From: Ancylomarina sp048268005
GTDB taxonomy: Bacteria; Bacteroidota; Bacteroidia; Bacteroidales; Marinifilaceae
NCBI GenBank assembly: GCA_048268005.1
Contig: JBLWWJ010000001.1
Span: forward strand, 496,001-560,000
DNA: 64,000 nucleotides
Reading direction: 5' to 3'
Shown: positions 46,277 through 54,779 of the stretch, in pieces
Layout: each line of letters begins with the position of its first letter
Position numbering within the stretch: the stretch's first letter is position 1
Program-made: the position numbers and the translations under genes
Notes under the pieces: generated by a model
Seen by the model: only the letters and a program-made list of their open reading frames with translations
Databases searched by the model: none
Told to the model about the DNA's origin: nothing

Positions 46277-48184
46277 ATGAGAATCAGTACAACGTATTTG
46301 TGTATTCCCGTGTTGGCCATATTTGTCTTTGCCTGCACAGCTAAAGAAGCAAAAGTGGAAAGACCTCCTAAAATTGCTCTCGAAGATTTTTTCAAGAATC
46401 CATTAAAAACTTCTTATCGTATTTCACCAGAAGGAACCAAGTTTTCGTACAGAGCTCCTTTTGAAGATCGTATGAATATTTTTATTCAGGAAATTGGAAG
46501 CAAGGATGCCGTTCAGATAACTTTTGAAAAGGATAGGGATATTTCAGGCTATTTTTGGGCTAACGATAATCGCATTCTGTATTTGAAGGATAGTGGTGGT
46601 GACGAAAACTTCAAATTATATGGTGTTGATATCGATGGAAAAAATCAAGTATGCTTTACTGATTTTGAAAATGTTCGTACAGGTATAATTGACCGTTTAG
46701 ATGCTATTCCTAATGAGATTATAATTTCAATGAATAAAAGAGATCCCAGAGCTTTTGATCCTTATCGTTTGAATATTGTAACAGGTGAGTTAACGATGCT
46801 TTATGAAAACCCTGGGAATATTACAGGTTGGATGACAGATCATAATGGCAAATTGCGTATTGCAACTGCAGTTACTGATATGGTAAATACAACTGTACTT
46901 TATCGTGAAACCGAGAAAGATGAGTTTAAGCCAATTATTACGACAAGTTTTAAAGAGAACATGTCGCCACAGTTTTTCACCTTTGATAATAAGAAATTGT
47001 ATGCTAGCTCTAATTTGGGTAGAGATAAGTCTGAAATAGTTATATTCGATCCTGCAACAGGAAAAGAGACCGAAACCCTATTTGCCAATGATATGGTTGA
47101 CGTGGAAGGCTTATCATATTCTAAGAAGCGCAAGGTGCTTACTAAGGCAACCTATACAACCGATATGGTTAACTTCAAGTTCTTCGATAAGGAAAGTGAA
47201 GACATGTATAATCGTGTAAAAAAGGAACTATCAGCTTATGATTGCTATTTCACGAGTTCAAATAAAAATGAAGATAAATTTTTGGTGCGTACTTATAGCG
47301 ACAGATCTTTGGGAGCCTATTATATCTATGATAAAAATACGGATGAATTAGAATTAATTTCTGAAGTGAGTCCATGGATGAATGAATCTCAAATGGCAGC
47401 TATGAAACCAATTAAATACACCAGTAGAGATGGAAAAACCATTCATGGTTATTTGACTTTGCCGGTAGGTGTTGATGCTAAAAATCTTCCTATGGTCGTT
47501 AATCCTCATGGTGGACCATGGGCTAGAGATCATTGGGGATTTAATCCAGAGATTCAATTTCTTGCAAATCGTGGTTATGCCGTTCTTCAAATGAATTTTA
47601 GAGGTTCTACAGGATATGGACGCGAATTCTGGGAATGCTCATTTAAAAAATGGGGCCAGGAAATGCAGGATGATATTACGGATGCTGTACATTGGGCCAT
47701 TGCTGAAGGTTATGCAGATAAAGATCGTGTCGCTATTTATGGTGGAAGTTACGGTGGTTATGCAACTTTAGCTGGTTTGGCATTCACACCTGACCTATAC
47801 AAATGTGGTGTTGATTATGTGGGTGTAAGTAATATGTTTACTTTCATGAATAGTCTGCCTCCTTATTGGGAGCCATACCGTCAGATGCTTTATGAAATGG
47901 CTGGTGATCCGGTTAAAGACAGTGTAATGCTTGCTAAGGTGTCTCCTGTTTTTCATGCCGATAAAATTAAGGCTGCTTTATTCGTTGCACAAGGAGCCAA
48001 CGATCCAAGGGTAAATCTTGCGGAATCTGATCAAATGGTTGCTGCCATGAAAGCTCGTGGGGTAAATGTGGAGTATATGGTAAAAGATAACGAAGGACAT
48101 GGTTTTAGAAATCAGGAAAACCGATTCGAATTTTACAGAGCTATGGAGAAATTCCTAGATGCCAATATGATGCCAAAAGAATAA
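46277..48184 (+). CDS. S9-family (prolyl oligopeptidase-type) peptidase, lipoprotein
   Basis: Start set at the ATG at 46277 (635 residues), which opens a lipoprotein signal (IFVFAC); a TTG extension at 46211 would put 22 extra residues ahead. Residues about 40-370 form a beta-propeller with repeated S/T-rich blades; residues about 380-635 are the alpha/beta-hydrolase. Catalytic triad: Ser491 in GGSYGG, Asp in ANDPRV and His in EGHGF. Cleaves peptides in the envelope, likely at a proline or alanine site. Single-gene unit with a strong terminator. Confidence 0.93.
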   Translation: MRISTTYLCIPVLAIFVFACTAKEAKVERPPKIALEDFFKNPLKTSYRISPEGTKFSYRAPFEDRMNIFIQEIGSKDAVQITFEKDRDISGYFWANDNRILYLKDSGGDENFKLYGVDIDGKNQVCFTDFENVRTGIIDRLDAIPNEIIISMNKRDPRAFDPYRLNIVTGELTMLYENPGNITGWMTDHNGKLRIATAVTDMVNTTVLYRETEKDEFKPIITTSFKENMSPQFFTFDNKKLYASSNLGRDKSEIVIFDPATGKETETLFANDMVDVEGLSYSKKRKVLTKATYTTDMVNFKFFDKESEDMYNRVKKELSAYDCYFTSSNKNEDKFLVRTYSDRSLGAYYIYDKNTDELELISEVSPWMNESQMAAMKPIKYTSRDGKTIHGYLTLPVGVDAKNLPMVVNPHGGPWARDHWGFNPEIQFLANRGYAVLQMNFRGSTGYGREFWECSFKKWGQEMQDDITDAVHWAIAEGYADKDRVAIYGGSYGGYATLAGLAFTPDLYKCGVDYVGVSNMFTFMNSLPPYWEPYRQMLYEMAGDPVKDSVMLAKVSPVFHADKIKAALFVAQGANDPRVNLAESDQMVAAMKARGVNVEYMVKDNEGHGFRNQENRFEFYRAMEKFLDANMMPKE

Positions 48185-48201
48185 TATGAGTAGGATAAAA
48201 C

Positions 48202-48236
48202 AAAATGCCCAAACGATTAAGTTTGGGCATTTTTAT
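48202..48236 (+). terminator. Terminator after S9 peptidase
   Basis: AAATGCCCAAAC (48203-48214) with GTTTGGGCATTT (48221-48232), T-rich tail. May also serve the convergent ligase gene. Confidence 0.88.
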
Positions 48237-48260
48237 ATGATATAAATGTATGTGTTCTTC

Positions 48261-49925
48261 CTAATAATATAGAAAACGTTTTATTTTATGAGTAGCGGTT
48301 TTCTGAAAAGGATCAGCTTGTGCAATCACCAGTTGAAGCTGTGAAAACTTGTTCACTCTGGAGTTAACGTAAATTTGTAATTCTTCCAACAATTCATCCA
48401 CTTGTTGATCAACGTAATCTTCTACTTCTCTTTTAACATGTTTGTATTGTTGTTCTAACTCCTCATAATTGAAGTGTACCATGGCAACCAGTTTGCCTTT
48501 TTTCTCTACCACAACTGATTCAACCACATGCTTAAAGTTGTTGATTAGCGATTCAATGGCTTCAGGATAAATATTCTCGCCACTGGCACCAACAATCATA
48601 TTCTTAAGGCGGCTTTCAATATAGAGATAATTGTTTTTGTCCATTTTGGCCAAATCACCCGTTTTAAACCAACCATCATCGGTAAGCACTTCTTTTGTTT
48701 TTTCAGGATCTTTATAATAACCCATCATCACATTATCACCTTTTGCCCAAACTTCACCAATTTGAGTCTGTGGGTCAGGATTATTGATTTTAAGTTCAAC
48801 GCCTTCAAGTGCCGGACCTGTAGAGCGATACTTGGTGTGATTGACGCCAATACCGGCTAATAGGGGAGAACTTTCTGTCAGACCATAACCAATAGCATAA
48901 GGAAATTTTGCCTCACGCAAAAACAATTCGACTTGGTCGTTTAATTTTGCACCACCAATACCAAAGAAAGTTAATTCTCCTCCGAATGTTTCCATCAATT
49001 TCTTTCCTGCAATAGCATTTAGTTTTTTACGGAAAAAAGGAATCTTATATAGATTTCTGGTAATGGCTTTACTATTTATTGAAGGCAAAATTTTACTTCT
49101 GTAGATTTTTTCAATAATCAGAGGAACCGAAAACATGATAGTCGGTTTCACTTCATTTAAGGCCGAAATTAATAGAGATGGAACCGGCGTTTTGCCTAGA
49201 TAATAGATACAGGAACCCGCAAGCATCGGAATCACAAAACCTAGAGTGTTCTCGTAGGTATGCGAAAGAGGTAAAATTGAAAGGAAACGATCTCTTTCAT
49301 CAATAGGATGAAGCTTTCGGGCACTTGTTGCATTGGAACAAATGTTTTTATGAGAAAGCATCACGCCTTTTGAGCTACCAGTTGTACCTGAAGTGTAGAT
49401 AATGGCAGCCATATCATCCTCATGGACTTCATATGATTTTTCAGCTTGAGCAGATGAGTCAAATTGTGTTGAGCTTTCAGTTTGATTTATTATTTCAAAC
49501 CCTTCAATTCCAATAGTGAACTGTAAGCTATCAATATTGATCGTGTCTAATTTAGACACTAAGCCCTTCGAAACAAAAATAGCTTTAGCTTCGGAATGTT
49601 GCAAGATATTTTCAATTTCGAATACCGTAAAATCAGGTAGAATAGGTACAACAACTGCTCCCATAAAAGTTGTTGCGTAATAAGTAATACCCCAATTGGG
49701 CATGTTGGTACTTAAAATTGCAATTTTGTCTCCAGGCTTGATACCTAGCTTCTCATAGAATGCAATTAAAGCTTTAATATTGGTATCAAGTTCCTTATAG
49801 GTAAGTGGTGTTTGACCAACTAAGGCCATTGCTTTTGAAGATCCAAATTTCGATACAGTTTCCGAAAAAATTGAAGGAAATGTTAAATTTTTATATTGTG
49901 TCATCATTGTAAGTTTAAATAGCAT
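48261..49925 (-). CDS. Long-chain fatty-acid-CoA ligase (AMP-forming)
   Basis: Adenylate-forming enzyme of 554 residues (ATG at 49925; ATGs at 49907 or 49904 are also possible). Motifs: AMP-binding P-loop YTSGTTGSSKGVMLSH, AIGYGLTESSPLL, and GWFKTGDLAKMD with the hinge just after; the C-terminal Lys is in FQKTATHKIKRFLY. The whole reads as a FadD/FAA1-type long-chain acyl-CoA synthetase rather than acetyl-CoA synthetase. Activates free fatty acids for lipid synthesis or breakdown. Single gene, convergent with the S9 peptidase. Confidence 0.92.
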   Translation of the reverse strand: MLFKLTMMTQYKNLTFPSIFSETVSKFGSSKAMALVGQTPLTYKELDTNIKALIAFYEKLGIKPGDKIAILSTNMPNWGITYYATTFMGAVVVPILPDFTVFEIENILQHSEAKAIFVSKGLVSKLDTINIDSLQFTIGIEGFEIINQTESSTQFDSSAQAEKSYEVHEDDMAAIIYTSGTTGSSKGVMLSHKNICSNATSARKLHPIDERDRFLSILPLSHTYENTLGFVIPMLAGSCIYYLGKTPVPSLLISALNEVKPTIMFSVPLIIEKIYRSKILPSINSKAITRNLYKIPFFRKKLNAIAGKKLMETFGGELTFFGIGGAKLNDQVELFLREAKFPYAIGYGLTESSPLLAGIGVNHTKYRSTGPALEGVELKINNPDPQTQIGEVWAKGDNVMMGYYKDPEKTKEVLTDDGWFKTGDLAKMDKNNYLYIESRLKNMIVGASGENIYPEAIESLINNFKHVVESVVVEKKGKLVAMVHFNYEELEQQYKHVKREVEDYVDQQVDELLEELQIYVNSRVNKFSQLQLVIAQADPFQKTATHKIKRFLYY

Positions 49926-50261
49926 TTGTGTGGATTTAAGTCCATTAAAATCACAAACACGGTATGCAATTTAATCAATTTCTGATTGCCATGGCTATTT
50001 TATTCCAATAGCTTTAGCTGTATGGCATTTTAAAAACTGAAAATCCAAAGCTCTTAAGCTTCCAATAACTTATGTGATACGGCTTTCCAAGCATGTTTTA
50101 TTATGATGTAAGAATTCAACTGGATTATGGAAATAAATCCATAAATAGTCTTTATTCCTTCGTCGTTTCATCTCTCAACATAATAATAAGGGTAATAAAC
50201 GCAACAAATTTTAGGTAAATTCGTCTAATATGCATAGTCTTAATCTGAAAGTGAGAATGAT
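49926..50261. other. Intergenic region
   Basis: About 335 bases between divergent genes. Only a short inverted repeat, TTATGGA (50125-50131) with TCCATAA (50138-50144), stands out; no gene or clear promoter. Confidence 0.5.
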
Positions 50262-50657
50262 ATGAATAGAATGTTTTTAATGGTGCTCATGGTTGGTCTT
50301 TTATTTTCTTGCTCCGATGATGAAAAGGGGCAGCTGTTCGTTGCTGAAATAATTGGAAATTGGGATTGGGTCGAATCTACAGGAGGTATTGATGGACGGA
50401 CCGACACTCCTGCTTCAACAGGAAACCAAATTGTTATAGAGTTTCGGGTCGGTAGCTATAAAAAATATGTGAATGGTGAACTAGAGGACGAAATGACCTA
50501 TAAACTGGAAGAAGGTCAATCGATAATCTTTGGTGAAAAAACAGTTCAAATTATCTTTCAAAATGGATGGAAGCAGTCCATAGAAAGATGTGATTCCAAA
50601 CTGATATTACACGATGAATGTTTAGATTGTTTCCGGAATGAATACACTAGGCAATAA
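50262..50657 (+). CDS. Small lipocalin-like surface lipoprotein
   Basis: 131 residues. Lipobox GLLFSC followed by S-D-D-E, the surface-export signal type. The mature part starts with EIIGNWDWVES and has alternating strands (IEFRVGSYKKYVNGE; MTYKLEEGQSIIFG; VQIIFQNGWKQS), a pattern of small lipocalin-like envelope proteins common in Bacteroidota. C-terminal Cys in ERCDSKL, HDECLDCFRNE suggest disulfides. Ligand unknown. Confidence 0.75.
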   Translation: MNRMFLMVLMVGLLFSCSDDEKGQLFVAEIIGNWDWVESTGGIDGRTDTPASTGNQIVIEFRVGSYKKYVNGELEDEMTYKLEEGQSIIFGEKTVQIIFQNGWKQSIERCDSKLILHDECLDCFRNEYTRQ

Positions 50658-50822
50658 TGAGACTGTATAGTTTTAACCACAAGTGCTATTGTTTTAAAAC
50701 CTCTTTGAGGAGTTCTATTTGCCTTGTCTTCAGATCAAGATGGTTTTTTTATTGAGTGGATTTTCCTATTTTAAAGCATTGATCTGATTTTTAGATTGTA
50801 TTGCATAAATAAAATAGGAACT

Positions 50823-51284
50823 ATGAAAGGTATACAAGATTATTATCCTGATCATTTTGGACAGTGCTATGGTTGCGGTCGTCTGAATGAGCATGGCTAT
50901 CAATTAAAAACAGTATGGGATGGAACAGAAACACGGAGTATGTTCACACCTGCAGAATTCCATACAGCAATACCTGGTTCGGTGTATGGTGGGCTCCTGG
51001 CTTCATTAATTGATTGTCATGGCACAGGTTCAGCGGCTTTGGCTTTAGCTAAAGAAAAAGGGATTGAACTCAAAGGGTATAATGCACCTCGCTGTGTAAC
51101 AGGATCACTCCAAGTCTCCTATAAAAAGCCGACACCTATCGATAGTGATCTTGAAATCAGAGGTGTGATTAAAGAAGTAAAGGGAAAGAAAGTTATTGTG
51201 GATATTCGCTTACTCTCAAAAGGAGAAGTTTGTGTTACTGGTGAAGTAATAGCCATACAAGTTCCCGATGATTTTGGAAAATAA
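50823..51284 (+). CDS. PaaI-family (hotdog) thioesterase
   Basis: Start placed at the ATG at 50823 (153 residues) rather than the TTG at 50796. Hotdog fold: GSVYGGLLASLIDCHGTGSAA carries the central helix with the active Asp/His region, followed by strand VTGSLQVSYKKPTP and the late VKGKKVIVDIRL. Starts with a C-x2-C pair (FGQCYGCGRLNEHGYQL), as in a sub-group of these proteins. Hydrolyses an acyl-CoA thioester; substrate unknown. Confidence 0.87.
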   Translation: MKGIQDYYPDHFGQCYGCGRLNEHGYQLKTVWDGTETRSMFTPAEFHTAIPGSVYGGLLASLIDCHGTGSAALALAKEKGIELKGYNAPRCVTGSLQVSYKKPTPIDSDLEIRGVIKEVKGKKVIVDIRLLSKGEVCVTGEVIAIQVPDDFGK

Positions 51285-51302
51285 ATAGGATCGATATATC
51301 AG

Positions 51303-51333
51303 AGAGACCTTACAATTTGTAAGGCCTCTTTAT
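51303..51333. terminator. Bidirectional terminator
   Basis: AGAGACCTTACA with TGTAAGGCCTCT (51303-51329), between the convergent thioesterase and membrane protein genes. Confidence 0.7.
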
Positions 51334-51335
51334 AT

Positions 51336-51932
51336 TTATGCGTCAATAGTTTGCTTTATTTTGGGTTTTGCTTTTCTGAATATATACTTTCCAGGTAATA
51401 TAACGGTTAGCAGTCGTTTGCCTATTAAACCCAGAATAACAGCAAAGGCTAAACCTAACAGGCTAATTAGAAGAAACCATGCTTTTTCTCCTTCAATATT
51501 CTTCAAAAAGAAAAGTGCCACAGAAACTCCAATGATAAGCACACCAAAGATGAGTTTATTTCGAAGTAAGGGTGGCTTTAAACTTTTAAAACGGGTTATA
51601 CCATCAATAATGCCGGTAACAAACGCCAATAACATACTTAATGGGAGTAAAGCGATACAGAATTTGATCACAACTGCAGATTCCTCGAAATAGAAATTGG
51701 GGAAGAGGATTTGATTTATAAGTAGAAGAGGGATGAGTGCCATAAAACTTTGTGAGAGGTGAATGGCAATAGGATGTAAATCAAAATTCAAAATCATCAA
51801 GCGGTTCAGTGATACTTTTTCTCTGTAAGGTTCAAAGACCTTATGCGGAAGTCCGCAAGCAGGGCAGACATCCCCTAGCTTATCTTTTTCCATGACATAA
51901 CCACAAGGGCGACAACGGACAAGTTCTTTCAT
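51336..51932 (-). CDS. Rubredoxin-like membrane protein
   Basis: Start taken at the ATG at 51932 (198 residues); the longer frame starts on TTG. N-terminal two-CxxC rubredoxin/zinc-ribbon (VRCRPCGYVMEKDKLGD, VCPACGLP), then NFDLHPIAIHLSQSFMALIPLLL, which resembles the HP-x-H-F start of DUF2231 membrane proteins, and four transmembrane segments. The tail is basic. This suggests a membrane redox or haem/iron-related protein with an attached metal knot. Partners not visible: genes on both sides are unrelated. Confidence 0.75.
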   Translation of the reverse strand: MKELVRCRPCGYVMEKDKLGDVCPACGLPHKVFEPYREKVSLNRLMILNFDLHPIAIHLSQSFMALIPLLLINQILFPNFYFEESAVVIKFCIALLPLSMLLAFVTGIIDGITRFKSLKPPLLRNKLIFGVLIIGVSVALFFLKNIEGEKAWFLLISLLGLAFAVILGLIGKRLLTVILPGKYIFRKAKPKIKQTIDA

Positions 51933-52143
51933 AATTAGAGTTTTAGTTTGCAAGCTTAAGGTATAATAAAATGTTTAATTATTGAAAGATATTGTGTTGC
52001 AAATATGGCTGTATGCTCTCGCTTTTAGAGAATGAATTTGTTCGGTTCTGGCTGGAAATGTGATAGGAACATTATTTTTTTTAGACTCAAATTCTTAAGT
52101 TTATGGCTCAACTATTAACCAAAACCAATTAAGAAGTAGAATT

Positions 52144-53007
52144 ATGTTGGAAAATAATATGAATGCCATATTACTATTTACTTGTCCGGACCAGGAAGGC
52201 ATTGTAGCAAAAATATCTCAGTTTATTTATAATGGTGGTGGGAATATCATCGATTTAGATGAGCATGTAAATCAAAATCAGAAGTTTTTTTCCATTAGAG
52301 TCGTATGGAGTATGAAAAATTTTTCCATCCCGGCATCACAGCTGCATGATGCTTTTGATGTCATAGGAAAAGAATTCAATGCCCATTGGCGAATCGAATT
52401 TTCAGAAAGCAAACTACGATTAGCGATATTTGTTTCTAAATATGACCACTGCCTTCAAGAGATTCTTTGGCGTTACAAGATGAATGAGTTTGATGTTGAA
52501 ATTCCACTTATCATTTCGAATCATCCCGATTTACAAGAACTTGCTGAAGTTAATGGAATACCCTTTCATGTTTTTCCAATAACAAAAGAAAATAAGCAGA
52601 AACAAGAAGCCAGAGAAATTGCTCTGATGAAAGAAAACAATATTGATTTAATAGTCCTGGCAAGATACATGCAAGTGCTAACACCTGAGTTTATTCAGGA
52701 ATATCAGAATAAGATTATTAATATTCATCATTCTTTTTTACCCGGTTTTATTGGTGGGAATCCTTACAGGCAAGCTTATGAAAGAGGAGTGAAGATTATT
52801 GGTGCTACTAGTCATTATGTTACTGAGGAATTGGATGAGGGACCTATTATAGAGCAAGATATTATGAGAATTACGCATAAGGATACCATTAAAGATCTGA
52901 TTCGAAAAGGACGTGATTTGGAAAGAACTGTACTTGCTCGTGCGCTTCTTTATAAAGCCGAGCACCGTATTTTAGTGGATGGAAAGAGAACTATTGTATT
53001 TAATTAG
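52144..53007 (+). CDS. purU: Formyltetrahydrofolate deformylase
   Basis: Hydrolyses 10-formyl-THF to formate and THF, balancing one-carbon pools for purine synthesis; cytoplasmic. 287 residues: N-terminal ACT domain about 7-85 (LLFTCPDQEGIVAKISQFI) and formyltransferase domain about 90-270 with NIHHSFLPGFIGGNPY, the catalytic His-His region, and the Asp in HYVTEELDEGPIIEQD. Motif set is complete. Monocistronic. Confidence 0.95.
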   Translation: MLENNMNAILLFTCPDQEGIVAKISQFIYNGGGNIIDLDEHVNQNQKFFSIRVVWSMKNFSIPASQLHDAFDVIGKEFNAHWRIEFSESKLRLAIFVSKYDHCLQEILWRYKMNEFDVEIPLIISNHPDLQELAEVNGIPFHVFPITKENKQKQEAREIALMKENNIDLIVLARYMQVLTPEFIQEYQNKIINIHHSFLPGFIGGNPYRQAYERGVKIIGATSHYVTEELDEGPIIEQDIMRITHKDTIKDLIRKGRDLERTVLARALLYKAEHRILVDGKRTIVFN

Positions 53008-53054
53008 AATCTTAATGATTCGAATATTGTTTTAGTAATTTATAACATATAGAA

Positions 53055-53087
53055 TTTGCTAGATTTCTAAAATTCCTTGTACATTTA
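53055..53087 (+). promoter_or_regulatory. Candidate promoter of quinone reductase gene
   Basis: TTTG (53055-53058), 21 bases, then TACATTTA (53080-53087), one mismatch to TAnnTTTG. Confidence 0.4.
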
Positions 53088-53188
53088 AGACTTAAACATC
53101 CGAAAACCTCAAGCTCTGTTTTTGTACTGAGATTGATTGGTATAAGGATCGTATAGTGAGTTTTTTAGAACCATTAAATACAACCAGA

Positions 53189-53752
53189 ATGAAACACTTA
53201 ATTATCTACACACATTTTAATCCAGATAGTTTTACAAAAGCAGTAACAGATAAATTACTTGACACAGCAAAAGCCAAGGGGCATGAAATTAAAATAATCG
53301 ACCTTTATGCTGATCAATTCGACCCGGTTTTAAAAGCTTCGGATATGCAAGCTGAAATCGAAACGCCTAAAGATATCCTGGCCTATCAGGAATTGATAAA
53401 GTGGGCTGATCATTATTCTGTTATTTATCCATTATGGTGGGGACAAATGCCGGCGATACTGAAAGGCTTTATTGATCGGGTTTTTGCTAATGGTGTGGCT
53501 TTTCAATATGGACCAGAAGGCCCCCAAGGCCTCTTAGAAGGACGTTCAGCCAGACTTATTATTAACACTGGAACACCTGATGTTTATTATGCTCAATCTG
53601 GTATGCATGATGCACAGGTGAGAGTGAATGATGCTGGTGTTTTTGGATTTTGTGGTATAGATACTCAAATTACTTTCTTTGGAGATGTTGCCATGGGAAG
53701 TGATGATTTGCGTCAGGGGTATTTGGAGAAGGTACCTGATTTGGCACCATAA
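53189..53752 (+). CDS. NAD(P)H quinone reductase-like flavodoxin-fold protein
   Basis: Start placed at the ATG at 53189 (187 residues); the longer frame begins on GTG. Flavodoxin fold of the NQO1/MdaB type: LIIYTHFNPDSFTKAV (FMN/FAD phosphate loop), KIIDLYADQFDPVL, YPLWWGQMPAILKGFIDRVF and a late CGIDTQITFFGDVA. Two-electron reducer of quinones in the cytoplasm. Monocistronic with a terminator. Confidence 0.9.
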   Translation: MKHLIIYTHFNPDSFTKAVTDKLLDTAKAKGHEIKIIDLYADQFDPVLKASDMQAEIETPKDILAYQELIKWADHYSVIYPLWWGQMPAILKGFIDRVFANGVAFQYGPEGPQGLLEGRSARLIINTGTPDVYYAQSGMHDAQVRVNDAGVFGFCGIDTQITFFGDVAMGSDDLRQGYLEKVPDLAP

Positions 53753-53773
53753 TTTTGAAAAATATATGAGATC

Positions 53774-53815
53774 AATGAGCAAGTAAGGCCTTTGGTTTTG
53801 CTTGCTCATTTTTGT
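53774..53815 (+). terminator. Terminator after quinone reductase
   Basis: AATGAGCAAG (53774-53783) with CTTGCTCATT (53801-53810), followed by T-rich sequence. Confidence 0.85.
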
Positions 53816-53922
53816 TAGATCATATCGTTTACTTGATAAAAAAATATCGTTCGCCGTATATTAATTTTTAACTTTATAATAATTAAACATTCAAGAAGAC
53901 AATTCCTTAAAATAACATGTAA

Positions 53923-54636
53923 ATGAAAAAAGCGATTATAATTGGTGCAACTTCAGGTATAGGCAAGGAGCTTGTCAAGTTATTGATTAGCAACAATTAT
54001 AAAGTTGGCTTAACCGGTTTACATACAAATGGCATAGAGGAATTAAGCCAGAATAATCCAGAACAATTGGAACTCAGATATTTTGATTGCACCAAAGAGA
54101 GTAATTCTGAAAGGATAACAGAATTAGTAGACTCTCTGGGTGGATTGGATATATTAATTTTTAGTGCTGGCATTGGACATTTGAATGGTAATCCTGGCTT
54201 TGAGGTTGAAAATCATGCGAATAAATTAAATGTGCTAGCCTTTACTGAGATCGCAGATTGGTCGTATCGATTTTTCGAGAAACAGGGTGCAGGTCATTTT
54301 GTAGCTATCAGTTCAATTGCAGGTTTGCGTGGGTACAGAGTTTCACCAGCTTATCATGCTGCAAAGTCATATCAAATAAGGTATTTGGAAGCTTTAAAAC
54401 AGAAAGCTTATCGATCAGAAAAACCCATTTATATCACGGATGTTCGCCCTGGATTTGTTGAAACAGAAATGTCGGTTGGAAAAAAACAATTTTGGGTGAC
54501 GAGTAAAGAAAAAGCCGCTAAGCAAATATTTAAACTCATAAAAAAGAAAAGGGGTATGGGCTATGTTTCCAGGCGTTGGCAAATAATTGCCCTTATTATG
54601 AAATTATTACCTCGTTGGATTCACAGAAGGATGTGA
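53923..54636 (+). CDS. Short-chain dehydrogenase/reductase
   Basis: 237-residue classical SDR: cofactor loop GATSGIGKEL, DILIFSAGIGH (N-A-G-type site), catalytic Ser in VAISSIAGLRG and Tyr-Lys in YHAAKS. C-terminal tail is basic with a hydrophobic run (IIALIMKLLPRWIHRRM) that could touch the membrane. Substrate not predictable. Confidence 0.88.
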   Translation: MKKAIIIGATSGIGKELVKLLISNNYKVGLTGLHTNGIEELSQNNPEQLELRYFDCTKESNSERITELVDSLGGLDILIFSAGIGHLNGNPGFEVENHANKLNVLAFTEIADWSYRFFEKQGAGHFVAISSIAGLRGYRVSPAYHAAKSYQIRYLEALKQKAYRSEKPIYITDVRPGFVETEMSVGKKQFWVTSKEKAAKQIFKLIKKKRGMGYVSRRWQIIALIMKLLPRWIHRRM

Positions 54637-54713
54637 AAACTCAGTTCTCAAGTCGATACCTTATTTTGTAAATTAATTAAGCCTATTTTCTTCCTGTAAG
54701 ATAATTGATTTAG

Positions 54714-54721
54714 TAGCTTTG
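54714..54721 (+). promoter_or_regulatory. Candidate -7 box of tricorn gene
   Basis: TAGCTTTG matches TAnnTTTG about 60 bases before the ATG; no clear TTTG at -33. Confidence 0.4.
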
Positions 54722-54779
54722 AGCTTTATACTGTAAATATATAATCAGATTATATCCTAACACAAACACATAGAAGACA

